From assembly GCF_014649955.1 (NCBI RefSeq), contig NZ_BMUA01000029.1, positions 25,057-89,056 on the forward strand: a stretch of DNA of 64,000 nt, read 5' to 3'. Under the pieces are notes generated by a model, which was given only the letters and a program-made list of their open reading frames with translations, searched no databases and was not told where the DNA came from. Of the stretch, positions 16,985-25,018 are shown piece by piece; position 1 is the first letter of the stretch; each line of letters starts with the position of its first letter. This stretch comes from Streptomyces violascens (lineage in GTDB: Bacteria > Actinomycetota > Actinomycetes > Streptomycetales > Streptomycetaceae). Position numbers and translations under genes: made by a program.

Positions 16985-17049
16985 GGCTCGCAGCTACAGG
17001 CGCTGGCCCTGAAGGCATTCGGGGCGAGGGTTCAACTCCCCACGAGTCA
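16985..17049 (+). tRNA. Degenerate tRNA-like element
   Basis: GGCTCGC at 16985 and ACGAGTC at 17042-17048 can pair (one G-T). A TTCAACT T-loop with a partial GGG/CCC stem is present. The anticodon region has CTGAAGG, as in tRNA-Phe(GAA), but the stem around it does not pair properly. Length is 65 nt. Likely a decayed tRNA or a tRNA-like RNA. Confidence 0.35.
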
Positions 17050-17161
17050 CGACGTGTTGGCGCTCCACCCACCGGCGCTCCGGCAGGGCACACGCCAGCA
17101 CATCAATCGGACCAGACCGACTGATCCTCGGTCGGGTTGAAGGGAGAAGGACGCTTCTCCT

Positions 17162-17227
17162 GGAGCGGTAGCTCAGTGGCAGAGACCCCGTTTGGGGTGG
17201 TCGCGGGTTCGAGTCCCGTCCGCTCAC
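17162..17227 (+). tRNA. Shortened tRNA-like gene, isotype uncertain
   Basis: The acceptor GGAGCGG pairs with CCGCTC (one end mismatch). The D-arm TAGCTCAGTGGCAGAG and the T-arm GCGGG-TTCGAGT-CCCGT are canonical. The anticodon arm is about seven bases shorter than normal: ACCCC and GGGGT enclose only GTTT. Read with T33, the loop suggests Pro(TGG), but the stem does not support a 7-nt loop. It may have lost part of its anticodon arm. Confidence 0.5.
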
Positions 17228-17230
17228 GAC

Positions 17231-17317
17231 GTGTCAGCAGGGAGGTGAAGTTCCCCGCGGATCCGGCCTAGCTGACACGCATCCGTTTGCAGCACCTGGG
17301 GAGGTCCCGCAAACGGA
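17231..17317 (+). ncRNA. Two tandem hairpins inside the tRNA array
   Basis: GTGTCAGC (17231-17238) pairs with GCTGACAC (17271-17278), and TCCGTTTGC (17282-17290) pairs with GCAAACGGA (17309-17317). The two stems are separated by three bases and lie between tRNA genes. They may be processing signals or small structured RNAs. Confidence 0.45.
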
Positions 17318-17395
17318 CCGGCCGTCGGCTGGGGAAGGCGATGGACGTGTCCTCGCGGACGCAACCTGATCTGGTCCCCGGCCGATGCCGGACAT

Positions 17396-17468
17396 GCCCT
17401 CGTGGAGTAGTGGATATCTCGCCCGGCTCTAAACCGGGAGGTCGTGGGTTCAAATCCCACCGAGGGTA
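17396..17468 (+). tRNA. tRNA-Sup(CTA), amber suppressor
   Basis: All four arms are canonical. The acceptor GCCCTCG pairs with CGAGGGT (G1-T72 wobble), the D-arm is GAGT/TCTC, the anticodon stem CCCGG/CCGGG is perfect, and the T-arm GTGGG-TTCAAAT-CCCAC is intact. The 7-nt loop is CTCTAAA: T33, anticodon CTA, A37, A38. It should read UAG. The loop equals that of tRNA-Trp(CCA) except for one base, but the body, with an AGTGGATA D-loop, looks more like tRNA-Arg. CCA is not encoded; A73 follows. The charged amino acid cannot be told from sequence. Confidence 0.88.
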
Positions 17469-17492
17469 CGCAAGTTGCGCATTGTGCGCGCC

Positions 17493-17564
17493 GCTCCTGT
17501 CGTTCAACGGAGAGGACGTCGGCCTACGAAGCCGGAGATCAAGGTTCGAGTCCTTGCAGGAGCA
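17493..17564 (+). tRNA. tRNA-Arg(ACG)
   Basis: The acceptor GCTCCTG/CAGGAGC is perfect. D-arm GTTC/GGAC, anticodon stem TCGGC/GCCGG, loop CTACGAA giving anticodon ACG, and T-arm CAAGG-TTCGAGT-CCTTG with A73. Anticodon ACG reads CGU, CGC and CGA after deamination to inosine. It lies in the array driven by promoter copy 2. Confidence 0.92.
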
Positions 17565-17644
17565 TCCCATTTTTCCGCTGCCGCGCCGTCCACCGGTGCG
17601 CAGAGGCGATGGCCCCGGCCTCCGGGGCGCGATCGCCAATCCCA

Positions 17645-17715
17645 GGGGGTGTAGCTCAGAGGCAGAGCGACGGTCTCCAAAACCGGCAGCGCAGGTTCGA
17701 TTCCTGCCACCCCCG
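17645..17715 (+). tRNA. tRNA-Trp(CCA)
   Basis: The acceptor GGGGGTG/CACCCCC is perfect. D-arm GCTC/GAGC, anticodon loop CTCCAAA giving CCA, T-arm GCAGG-TTCGATT-CCTGC, and G73 as in bacterial tRNA-Trp. One mismatch (A-G) is at the top of the anticodon stem. A plasmid-borne extra tRNA-Trp is unusual. Confidence 0.92.
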
Positions 17716-17848
17716 CCGTGTCCCCTCCTTGCGATCCGTCGCGCCGCTGGACGTCTTCCTCGGCCGTCCCGGTCGAGGGAGATCGCCGACCGTCTCACTC
17801 GACGGGTTTGCCCGGCTGTTCCTGCTGCTCTGTAAGGGAGGCCCGCCC

Positions 17849-18457
17849 GTGGCCACGCAGTACCCGCTCTCCGGAGTGTCGAGGGTCATACACCCCGACG
17901 GCACCGTCGATCGCGTGGAGTTCCACGACCGACCGCAGACCGCGGACGAGACGCGAGTGTTCGCCAAGTACCGCGACTTGTCGCCGCTTGAGCTGATGCG
18001 ACGGCTGCGCACCGCCGAGTGGAACGCGGACGTCGCCCAGTCCGAACGCGATCAGTGGAAGGCGAGCGTGCAGAGGCTTCAGATGGAACTGGCCCAGGCG
18101 GAGCGGAAGCTGGCCGCGATCACGCCGGACGGGTGGAAACTGCCCAAGACCGTCCGGGAGCTGCTCGCGCACGCCGAAGCCCACGGCTGGCGCTCTACGC
18201 GGACCTGGACGCCGCGGGGAACGGACGAGATGCTCCTGAAGATCGTCATCGGGCGGGACACCCTCCCCTCCGACGCCCCCCCGCGCGGAACCCAGTGGCG
18301 CTTCGAAGTGACCTGGAGCTGTATACCTGGCTCGGCCCGCCGGGCCCGTGCCGGCCTTGCTCGCACGCCTGACCGCCCGCAGTGGCATGACGCTCCGTCG
18401 GTGCGCAAGATCCGCGAACTGATCAGTGAGCACCCGTACGCGAAGGGCGCAGCGTGA
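17849..18457 (+). CDS. Unknown coiled-coil protein
   Basis: 202 residues, GTG after GGGAGG. The N-terminus (SRVIHPDGTVDRVEFHDR) is strand-rich. Residues about 55-95 form a coiled coil (SERDQWKASVQRLQMELAQAERKL). The segment TPDGWKLPKTVRELLAHAEAHGW is followed by a strand-rich domain containing FEVTWSCIPGS. It follows the tRNA array on the same strand and may be the first protein of that transcript. Family not recognised. Confidence 0.7.
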   Translation: MATQYPLSGVSRVIHPDGTVDRVEFHDRPQTADETRVFAKYRDLSPLELMRRLRTAEWNADVAQSERDQWKASVQRLQMELAQAERKLAAITPDGWKLPKTVRELLAHAEAHGWRSTRTWTPRGTDEMLLKIVIGRDTLPSDAPPRGTQWRFEVTWSCIPGSARRARAGLARTPDRPQWHDAPSVRKIRELISEHPYAKGAA

Positions 18458-18684
18458 TCGCCTTCGCCGTCATCGGCGCCCTCGCTCTCGGCTACGCCGC
18501 GGGCCGGCTCCGGCTCTGGGAGCGCTTCGGGATGTGGGTGGAGGACCTGCTCCTGCCGCACAACCACAAACGCTGGATCGGCGACCGCAGGCGTGAGTGG
18601 GCCCTCTTCGCAGCCCTGGCAGTCACGCGGCCATGGGCCGCACTCGACGTCTGGCGGACGCGCAAGTCCCCGCAGACGCCCTGA
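18454..18684 (+). CDS. Small membrane protein
   Basis: 76 residues; the GTG overlaps the upstream stop. One N-terminal membrane helix (FAVIGALALGYAAGRL) is followed by a basic, Trp-rich segment. It lies between the coiled-coil protein gene and the duplicated-domain gene on one strand. Similar small single-helix proteins are common on actinobacterial plasmids and phages. Function unknown. Confidence 0.6.
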   Translation: MIAFAVIGALALGYAAGRLRLWERFGMWVEDLLLPHNHKRWIGDRRREWALFAALAVTRPWAALDVWRTRKSPQTP

Positions 18685-18797
18685 ACACCGTCCCCCGTCA
18701 CCCTGCCGTCTCCGGCCGGGGTCGCTCACCTCTGAGACGGGGCGAGCACCCGCAGTGATCTGGCGAACAGAAGTCGTCCGTACAGCAGAGGAGTTCC

Positions 18798-20069
18798 TTG
18801 ACCGCCCGACATCTGACCAAGCGCGTGGAGCTGCCGCTGCCCGGCATCGGCTCCGCCTCAGCGCGCGTCACCGTCCTGGAGCGCGGCCGCGTCCGCTACG
18901 TCGTGCGTGCTCCGCACGTGCACGGGACCTTCGTGGTCGTGCCGGAGCACATCGCGAACGGCCCGATTCTGCCGTCCAGCGTGGCGGTGCAGTTCGGTGA
19001 CGGCCTTGAGCCGCTCGGCAGTTTCTACCGCGAGCACCGGCCCGACGAGCCGGTGGTCCACGGCGTCCGGGTCCATGGCTGGACCGAGCGTCTGCACCCG
19101 GATGACCTGCCGAAGGGGTGGTTCCTGGGCCGCTACACCGCCGGCCTGCGCAACGGCATCCACCGGGAGCTCTCGCGCGGCACTGAGCGCCGCACCGAGG
19201 CCGTGATCCTTGCCATCGTCACGCACTGGCGCAGCCTGCCCGATCGGCGCGCTCTCATGAGGACGGCGGCCGGCGAGAAGGCGGCGGAGTACGCCGAGCA
19301 CGAGGGCAACCGTGCGACTGCGGCGGAGGCCCAGGCTGTCGAGCTTGAGCAGGAGCGCCGGGCCGTACGTCAGCGGCTCTGTGCGCTGGCCGGCATTCTG
19401 CGCCGCCGCCCGCGTCCAGTGCAGGCGCCGGATCCCGAGCCGGTGCAGCTGCAGATCGAAGATCCCCGCCGGGGCCCGCTCGGGCAGATCACGGTGCGCG
19501 AGGTCGCGGTGAACGCCGAGGTCGCGGGCAGCGTTGTCTACGAGGTAAAGGGGGCTCGGGTTTCCGGGCGGTTCACCGTCGGGTCGAACAGGCTCCGGCC
19601 GGAGCCGATCCCGCAGGGCATCTGGGTCGCTTACGGCCACGCCAGCGGCGCGTACTTCGAGGACGAGCGGGAGCACGCGCCCGTGGTCAACGGCGTGCGC
19701 CTGTGCGGCCAGTGGGACCGCGACACGAGCGAGGACATCACGCTCACCGCGCCGGACACCATCGGCGCCCGGGTGCCGTCCCGGGGCTCGGCGCCGCACG
19801 CCACCGAGCTGCGCACCGCAGCCGTCGTCCGAGCACTGGCCCTGCACTTCCTGCGCCGGCCGGACCTGGCGGCGCTGCGCCTGGCAGCCGCACAGGCCAA
19901 CGTCCCGTACCTGCGCGGCGAGGCCCGGCGTCGCCTGCGCGAGGTGAAGCAGCAGCTGGCCATCGAGCAGCACAACGCGCACCGCCACCGGGCCCGCGAG
20001 CGCGAACTGCGCGCCCTGATCCCCAGCGACCCCCGAGAACGAGAAGACCGGCCCGCCGCGGCCGCCTGA
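18798..20069 (+). CDS. Tandem-duplicated unknown protein
   Basis: 423 residues, TTG start after GAGGAG. The protein is built of two copies of one module (about 1-195 and 225-415). Copy 1 has YVVRAPHVHGTFVVVP, VVHGVRVHGW, an RTEAVILAIVTHW helix with RRALMRTAAGE, then a long charged helix. Copy 2 has YEVKGARVSGRFTVGS, VVNGVRLCGQW, a RTAAVVRALALHF helix with LAALRLAAAQ, then a similar helix. Each module is a beta-rich head with a coiled-coil tail. Function unknown; a structural or binding role is likely. Confidence 0.75.
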   Translation: MTARHLTKRVELPLPGIGSASARVTVLERGRVRYVVRAPHVHGTFVVVPEHIANGPILPSSVAVQFGDGLEPLGSFYREHRPDEPVVHGVRVHGWTERLHPDDLPKGWFLGRYTAGLRNGIHRELSRGTERRTEAVILAIVTHWRSLPDRRALMRTAAGEKAAEYAEHEGNRATAAEAQAVELEQERRAVRQRLCALAGILRRRPRPVQAPDPEPVQLQIEDPRRGPLGQITVREVAVNAEVAGSVVYEVKGARVSGRFTVGSNRLRPEPIPQGIWVAYGHASGAYFEDEREHAPVVNGVRLCGQWDRDTSEDITLTAPDTIGARVPSRGSAPHATELRTAAVVRALALHFLRRPDLAALRLAAAQANVPYLRGEARRRLREVKQQLAIEQHNAHRHRARERELRALIPSDPREREDRPAAAA

Positions 20070-20117
20070 ACACCGCCCCGAGTTCACCGCCCTACCCCGC
20101 GCACGGAATGGAGATCA

Positions 20118-21014
20118 ATGCACAGCAACGTCATCGAGCAGCGCAAGCAGGAGGCTCACGACGACTTCGCCGTACGCGGCCAGGCCGTGGCCGACATCCT
20201 CAACGCCCAGGACATCCAGGGCGCAGGGTGGACGGCCACGGCCGGGGTCAACCTGTACGGGTCGTTCACCCTGCGCCACCCCGCCGGCTTCGCCGTCCAC
20301 GTCGCCCGCCTCACCCCCAACCTCTCCGGCGCCGCCGGGCGGCGGCTCACGGTCGACGGCCACTACCCGCGGGAGTACTACGGCGACCGTGCTCCGACGA
20401 TCGGCGTCGGCCTCGACCAGCCGGCCGCGCGGCTTGCCCGCAGGATCGTCACCAAGTTCCTGCCGGCCTACCTGAACGTGTGGCCCACGGCGATGTTGCA
20501 CAAGCGTCTCGAGGAGCGGCAGCGGGCGGAACGGACCCGGCTGAACGCGCGCATGGAGCGGGCGCTCCCCACCCTCGGGGCCGGCGCTGTCGGCGGCGGC
20601 CCGGACCGGCTGCAGTCGTACGCGTCAGTGAATCACCAGGTGGAGGGAGAGCGGACCACGTGTCGTGTGAAGGCGCGCCTGAGCCACGCCGGAACCACGG
20701 TAGACCTGCAACTGGACTGGGTGCCCGCGGACCTCGCCGTACGGATCCTCCAGGTCCTCAATCCCGCGCCGCCCCTGGAAGGCCGGATCATGCCCCGTCC
20801 ACTGGCACTGGACGCCGTTCCCGAGGCAATCACCACGCCTCAGCTCCTCGTCGGCGAGGTCGTACGCGGATCCCGGACTCAGCGCGTGCGGCCGCAGCTG
20901 GCCAGCGGCCACAGCGCGGGCGAGCGGACGGTCTACGAGCCGTGGTTCACCCCGAGCCGCAGGCGGCGTCCGCTCCAGATGCCCCGGAAAGAAGCCGTTC
21001 CCGCCGCCCGATAG
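20118..21014 (+). CDS. Unknown 298-residue protein
   Basis: ATG preceded by GGAG at a 4-nt gap. The N-terminus is charged and helical (NVIEQRKQEAHDDFAVRGQAV), followed by a beta-rich domain with GVNLYGSFTLRHPAGFAVHV, and later a second beta domain (VKARLSHAGTTVDLQLDWVP). The ILNAQDIQGAGW segment suggests a substrate-binding fold but nothing specific. Last gene before a convergent operon; 39 bp separate the stops. Stop is TAG. Confidence 0.65.
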   Translation: MHSNVIEQRKQEAHDDFAVRGQAVADILNAQDIQGAGWTATAGVNLYGSFTLRHPAGFAVHVARLTPNLSGAAGRRLTVDGHYPREYYGDRAPTIGVGLDQPAARLARRIVTKFLPAYLNVWPTAMLHKRLEERQRAERTRLNARMERALPTLGAGAVGGGPDRLQSYASVNHQVEGERTTCRVKARLSHAGTTVDLQLDWVPADLAVRILQVLNPAPPLEGRIMPRPLALDAVPEAITTPQLLVGEVVRGSRTQRVRPQLASGHSAGERTVYEPWFTPSRRRRPLQMPRKEAVPAAR

Positions 21015-21053
21015 CGGCCCCTCCCGGTCCTTCAGAAGGTGCGGTGCAGGGGG

Positions 21054-22742
21054 TCACGCGTACGCCCATCGCCAGGAGCGGCCGAACTGGGTGAGGACCG
21101 GATCGCCCTCGTGAAGGCGGACAAGGCCGACGTCCTGACACAGGCGCAGCACACTGGGAAGGTCGCGGAGCACGGCCCGCTCCGCGCCCTCGGGGTCCTC
21201 GAACTCGTCCTGGCCGTACTTGTCCTTGCCGATCACGTTCCACACCGCCTCGCCCACCGTGCTCACCGCGACGGGCCCGTCGGCGGCTGCCAGGTGCTGC
21301 CGGATGACGGCCAGAGCATGCTCCAGCTCGGGCCGTTCACTGAGCGGGGACAAGACGGTGGGCCACCAGAGCACCGTGAGGGCCACGTCGACCAGGGCGT
21401 CGGCCAGAGCCTTGCACAAGGCCACGGGGTCGTCGGCAAGGCGAAGGCTGTCGCTCACCGGGAGCAGCATGCCGCCGTCGGCGTGGAGGATCCCGGCGGC
21501 TGTGGTCCAGGTGATGATCCGCGTCAGGTGGGACAGCTCCGCGCTGGAGCGCGTCTTGTACTGGAAGCCGTGTTCGACCTGATCCCAGACGTCACCGGTG
21601 TCCAGCGCCTCGGTCAGCATGCGGGCGTCGGCCAGTTTGATGTGCCCCTTGCCGGTGAGCTTGCGGCCGCCGCCGACCCACCGCACGAACGCCTCGATCT
21701 TCTCGACCCCGGTCCGCTCCACCCCGCTCTGCGGCACCACCCCCGGCCGCCCCGCCCTTCGCCGAGGCGCCGGCACCCGCGCCGGTGTCGGCGCGGCGGG
21801 CTGCGGGGGCGGGGTCCGCGGCGGCACGGTCAGCGGGCCGGGGACGCGGACGGGGCCGCGCTGGCGGGGCGTGTCACCGGGGCACCACAGCCCGTGCGGC
21901 CACGGCTCGGACAGGTCCCGGCCGTCGCGAACGTACGCAGCCCAGAAGTCCTGGAGGCTGGACTGCTGGTGATTCAGCGGGCTGTCCGTCCCCATCAAGG
22001 GCAGCGCGAGGAGCGTCTTCCCGTCTGCCTGCAGGAGGGGTTGCCCGCAGGCGTTGCACCACGCGGCCTGTCCGGCTTCCTCGTCCTCGTGGAGGCCACC
22101 CGTGTCGACCGGCCCCTGGGTGAAGCCCGCCGTGGCCCCGCACGGGCAGCGCCCGTCGTAGAGGTACAGGTCCGTATCGGCGCTGTGGTCGCGCTCGGCG
22201 TGCAGCCATGCGGGGTGGACGCCGAGGGCGTGCGCGAGCGCGATCCGGTGTTCCGCAGTGGGCAGCGAGTTCCCGGACGCCCAGTGCCTGAGCTGATGGG
22301 CCGGGCATCCGATCGAACTCCCCAGCTCGGGGCCTGATTTGCGCAGTGTCGTCGACCACAGGCGGATGCGGCGTGCCAGCGGGCCGAGGGCGAGGAGCGC
22401 CCATACGTCGTGCTCGACCGGGTCGACCCATCCCCGCTCGCCGACGAAGAGGTCCTCGTTGTGCTCGCGAGCCCGTCGACGCAGGGCCCGTTCGAGCCAG
22501 CCCCGGGCGGCTTCCTCGCTCGCCGTGTCGGCGTCGGACAGGGTGCACACCGCAGCCTCGGCGTACTCGCCCTCCTCCTCCAGGTCGCCCTCGACCAGGA
22601 TCTCGAAGGCGCCGGCCAGTAGTCGTTCGAGTACGAGGCGGCCTGCCGCTCCGCGTCCGGCCGGGACGGACAACAGGGCGGTCACCGTGTCCGCGGTGCG
22701 CAGCATGGCGAGCCGTTCGTGCTTGTTCCACTCCGACGTCAC
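21054..22742 (-). CDS. Helix-turn-helix protein with zinc ribbon
   Basis: 562 residues; GTG overlaps the stop of the upstream TPR gene. About residues 130-175 form a Cro/C1-like HTH (GSSIGCPAHQLRHWASGNSL, then HRIALAHALGVHPAWL). A zinc ribbon follows (CPCGATAGF ... WCNACGQPLL). A Pro-rich linker leads to a helical C-terminal domain. The domain mix suggests a DNA-binding regulator or replication accessory factor. It forms a two-gene operon with the TPR protein, which may be its partner. Confidence 0.7.
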   Translation of the reverse strand: MTSEWNKHERLAMLRTADTVTALLSVPAGRGAAGRLVLERLLAGAFEILVEGDLEEEGEYAEAAVCTLSDADTASEEAARGWLERALRRRAREHNEDLFVGERGWVDPVEHDVWALLALGPLARRIRLWSTTLRKSGPELGSSIGCPAHQLRHWASGNSLPTAEHRIALAHALGVHPAWLHAERDHSADTDLYLYDGRCPCGATAGFTQGPVDTGGLHEDEEAGQAAWCNACGQPLLQADGKTLLALPLMGTDSPLNHQQSSLQDFWAAYVRDGRDLSEPWPHGLWCPGDTPRQRGPVRVPGPLTVPPRTPPPQPAAPTPARVPAPRRRAGRPGVVPQSGVERTGVEKIEAFVRWVGGGRKLTGKGHIKLADARMLTEALDTGDVWDQVEHGFQYKTRSSAELSHLTRIITWTTAAGILHADGGMLLPVSDSLRLADDPVALCKALADALVDVALTVLWWPTVLSPLSERPELEHALAVIRQHLAAADGPVAVSTVGEAVWNVIGKDKYGQDEFEDPEGAERAVLRDLPSVLRLCQDVGLVRLHEGDPVLTQFGRSWRWAYA

Positions 22743-23785
22743 GCGCCGGCCTCCTCGCCCTGGCCGTGTCCGCTCCCGTTGGTCTCGTCGGGCTGCACGA
22801 TGCCCGCGGCGGCGCGGACCTCCCGGAGCAGGGCGCCGGCCTGCTGTTCGTCGGCTGGGTCGAGGTAGAGCAGGCTCATCAGGATCATTTCCGCGCAGTT
22901 CCACCGCTTCTGCCGGTGCGCGACCAGAGCCAGCCCGTGCAGCCCGCGCAGCAGCGGCCGGTTGGACTCCTCCTGCCACGGGAGCACCCCGCTGTCGTAC
23001 ATCGGGAAGGCGAGCGGCACCTCGGCGACGGCGACCGCGCATTCGTACCACCGGCGGGCCTCGGTCAGCACGGCGCGATCGTGCTCCTTGCCCCGGTCGC
23101 GGGCGGCGGCCAGGTGGAGCTCGGCCCGCATGACGTAGGCCTCCGCCGCCGCGGGCTGCTCGGCCACCAGTTGCTCCAAGCGGACGGCTGCCTCCTGCGA
23201 GGAGAGACGGATTAGCTCCTCGTGGGCGTTGGGCGGAAGGCTGTGCACGGCCGGCAGCCGGTAGACGGGTCGAGGCCCCTGGGTGAGGACGTGGCGCCGC
23301 CACCGGTCCGGCTCGTCGACCGGTTCCAGTAGCGCTGGGTCGATCTCCTCGGGTTCCTCGTCCCAGTCCTCCTCCTCTTCGGGGGCGTCGTAGTCGAGGG
23401 GCTCCACCCCGGCGGCGGCGAGGTAGGACGGGTCGAAGGTGCTGCCGCACGGCTGTGGCTGGTCCTGGTCGCGGGCGTGGCCCGTCGCCTGGATCGCTTC
23501 CGTGCACAGGCCGGAGTGGAGCAGTTCCATCGAGACGGCGTGGTACTGCTGCGGCCACATGTGTGCGCCGACCCCGGGTCCCCAGAATTCGAGGCTCTGC
23601 TGGAGCAGGAACCGCAGCGCCATGTCGCAGCCAGCACCGTCAAGCCGCTGGCCCTGTTGCATGATCTGGTCGGCGTTCTCCTGCACGGTGGCCAGGGCCT
23701 TCTGGTAGCCCATGCCGGTTTCGTTGCTGAGTCGGCGGGCGATCCGCGAGAAGTGCGTGGGGGACGTACGAGGTGTTGTTGACAT
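22739..23785 (-). CDS. TPR-like helical protein
   Basis: 348 residues, ATG after GGAGA. The N-terminus has NETGMGYQKALATVQENADQ, a short helical segment also seen at the start of various actinobacterial helicase and plasmid proteins. An acidic linker (about 135-155) leads to helical repeats (EEAYVMRAELHLAAARDRGK-like, then RGLHGLALVAHRQKRWNCAEM with a LDPADEQ turn) typical of TPR units. Probably a scaffold for the following HTH protein. Upstream lies a 630-bp regulatory gap. Confidence 0.65.
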   Translation of the reverse strand: MSTTPRTSPTHFSRIARRLSNETGMGYQKALATVQENADQIMQQGQRLDGAGCDMALRFLLQQSLEFWGPGVGAHMWPQQYHAVSMELLHSGLCTEAIQATGHARDQDQPQPCGSTFDPSYLAAAGVEPLDYDAPEEEEDWDEEPEEIDPALLEPVDEPDRWRRHVLTQGPRPVYRLPAVHSLPPNAHEELIRLSSQEAAVRLEQLVAEQPAAAEAYVMRAELHLAAARDRGKEHDRAVLTEARRWYECAVAVAEVPLAFPMYDSGVLPWQEESNRPLLRGLHGLALVAHRQKRWNCAEMILMSLLYLDPADEQQAGALLREVRAAAGIVQPDETNGSGHGQGEEAGA

Positions 23786-24415
23786 GGCGCTCTCCTGAAC
23801 ACGGTCCCGTAGATCGCATCGCCCACCTCGATGCGCCAACAGGACCGACAGGCCGGGCGCGACAACTGCATCTGCTCTCCGGGGCCGAGCACGGGCTCGG
23901 TTCACTCAGCGGCCAACGGTGGGTCGAGCCGGCGAGCGCGCGCCCCCTGGGACGCACTGCGACCACAATATCCCGCTGCCACATGGCGACGCGTCGTGTT
24001 CAGGCGATCCACCCCGGTGAGGGTCGCTGCACGGATCGGGCAGGACCTCGGCGGTGTGACTGGGCAAGGCAGTCGTCACCATGCGCGCCCCGCGACCTGC
24101 GCGTTCAACTCGCCTTGAGCGTGCTGCTCGTCACTAGATGGGCGAGATGGTTGTCACCTGCTGCGCCTGGTCCCGGTTGTTGTCACCGCCGCCGGGGCGA
24201 ACTGGCTGCTCAGACCGGGTGCGCTCGCGCGGAGGCGTAGCCAGGTCGGGGTGCAGTGACAGCAGTGACAGTCTGCGCGCCCAGGTGACAACTGCCTCGC
24301 CCGGTCACAGGCGGTGAAGAGCCGGCACGTGCCGAACTCCGGTGTCAGCGCTCTCTGCCAGCATGGACGGGCCGCTCGCGGAGTGGCGGATCAGAAGGCA
24401 GCGAAAGGGGAGGTC
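23786..24415. repeat. 630-bp divergent gap with TTGTCACC repeats
   Basis: TTGTCACC occurs at 24151-24158 and 24180-24187, and its reverse complement GGTGACAA at 24284-24291. A direct repeat of AGTGACAG lies between (near 24255 and 24264). The gap separates the minus-strand TPR/HTH operon from the plus-strand gene at 24416. The repeats could be operator sites or origin-type iterons. No protein gene is supported. Confidence 0.45.
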
Positions 24416-24850
24416 GTGGCGAAGTACGAGGAGCAAATCGACAGCATCGGCATCGAGCCGATCGTGGGCGGGGCGGTGGTGTCGTTCGCCTCCACCCGGC
24501 GGGAATCCCAGTTCAACCCGCGCGAGGGCCGGTCCCGCGTGAAGAGTGCCTCGGTGTTCATCGCCCACGGTGAGGTGCGCGCCATATGCGAGGCCCTGGT
24601 CCAGCGGGAGAGTTACCGCAGCCCCGGCGATGAGGACGACGCCTTCCAAGGTTTCCGCATCAGCCCTTGGGATGGGGAGCCGGACGTACGCGGGTTCTTC
24701 CAGTACTTCGGCGGCGGCAGCGTGGTCGAGGTCGACTTGAGCGAGCGTACGCAGTCCGAATTGCTGGGGAAGCTGCAGCAGATCGGGACGGACGGTGACG
24801 GTGAAGTGCACGTCCGCTTCTACGACCACCGCGGCCTGAACTTGGCCTGA
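24416..24850 (+). CDS. Unknown 144-residue protein
   Basis: GTG after GGGGAGG. Beta-rich N-terminus (IVGGAVVSFASTRRESQF) then a helix (GEVRAICEALVQRES) and further strands ending FYDHRGLNLA. No cysteine motif, signal or membrane segment. Single gene downstream of the TTGTCACC region. Family not recognised. Confidence 0.6.
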   Translation: MAKYEEQIDSIGIEPIVGGAVVSFASTRRESQFNPREGRSRVKSASVFIAHGEVRAICEALVQRESYRSPGDEDDAFQGFRISPWDGEPDVRGFFQYFGGGSVVEVDLSERTQSELLGKLQQIGTDGDGEVHVRFYDHRGLNLA

Positions 24851-25018
24851 CGGACGGCGCGGGAGCGAACGCATTGCCCGGCACTGGGTCCGTCCGCGAC
24901 GTCAACGTCATCGCGGCGAGCCGGGGCCCGATGTAGCGCGAGGCACGGCGGCTGGCCGCCGGGCCTCGCTGGCGCTCGCCAGGTGATTCGACGCCTACTG
25001 GCCCGCGGCCGCCGACCC

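Noticed and set aside
17396..17468. Pyrrolysine tRNA
   Set aside because: The D-loop and variable loop are of normal length, unlike tRNA-Pyl, and no pylS-like gene is present.
24305..24874. Minus-strand gene opposite 24416-24850
   Set aside because: The plus gene has a strong ribosome site; the minus frame lacks one.
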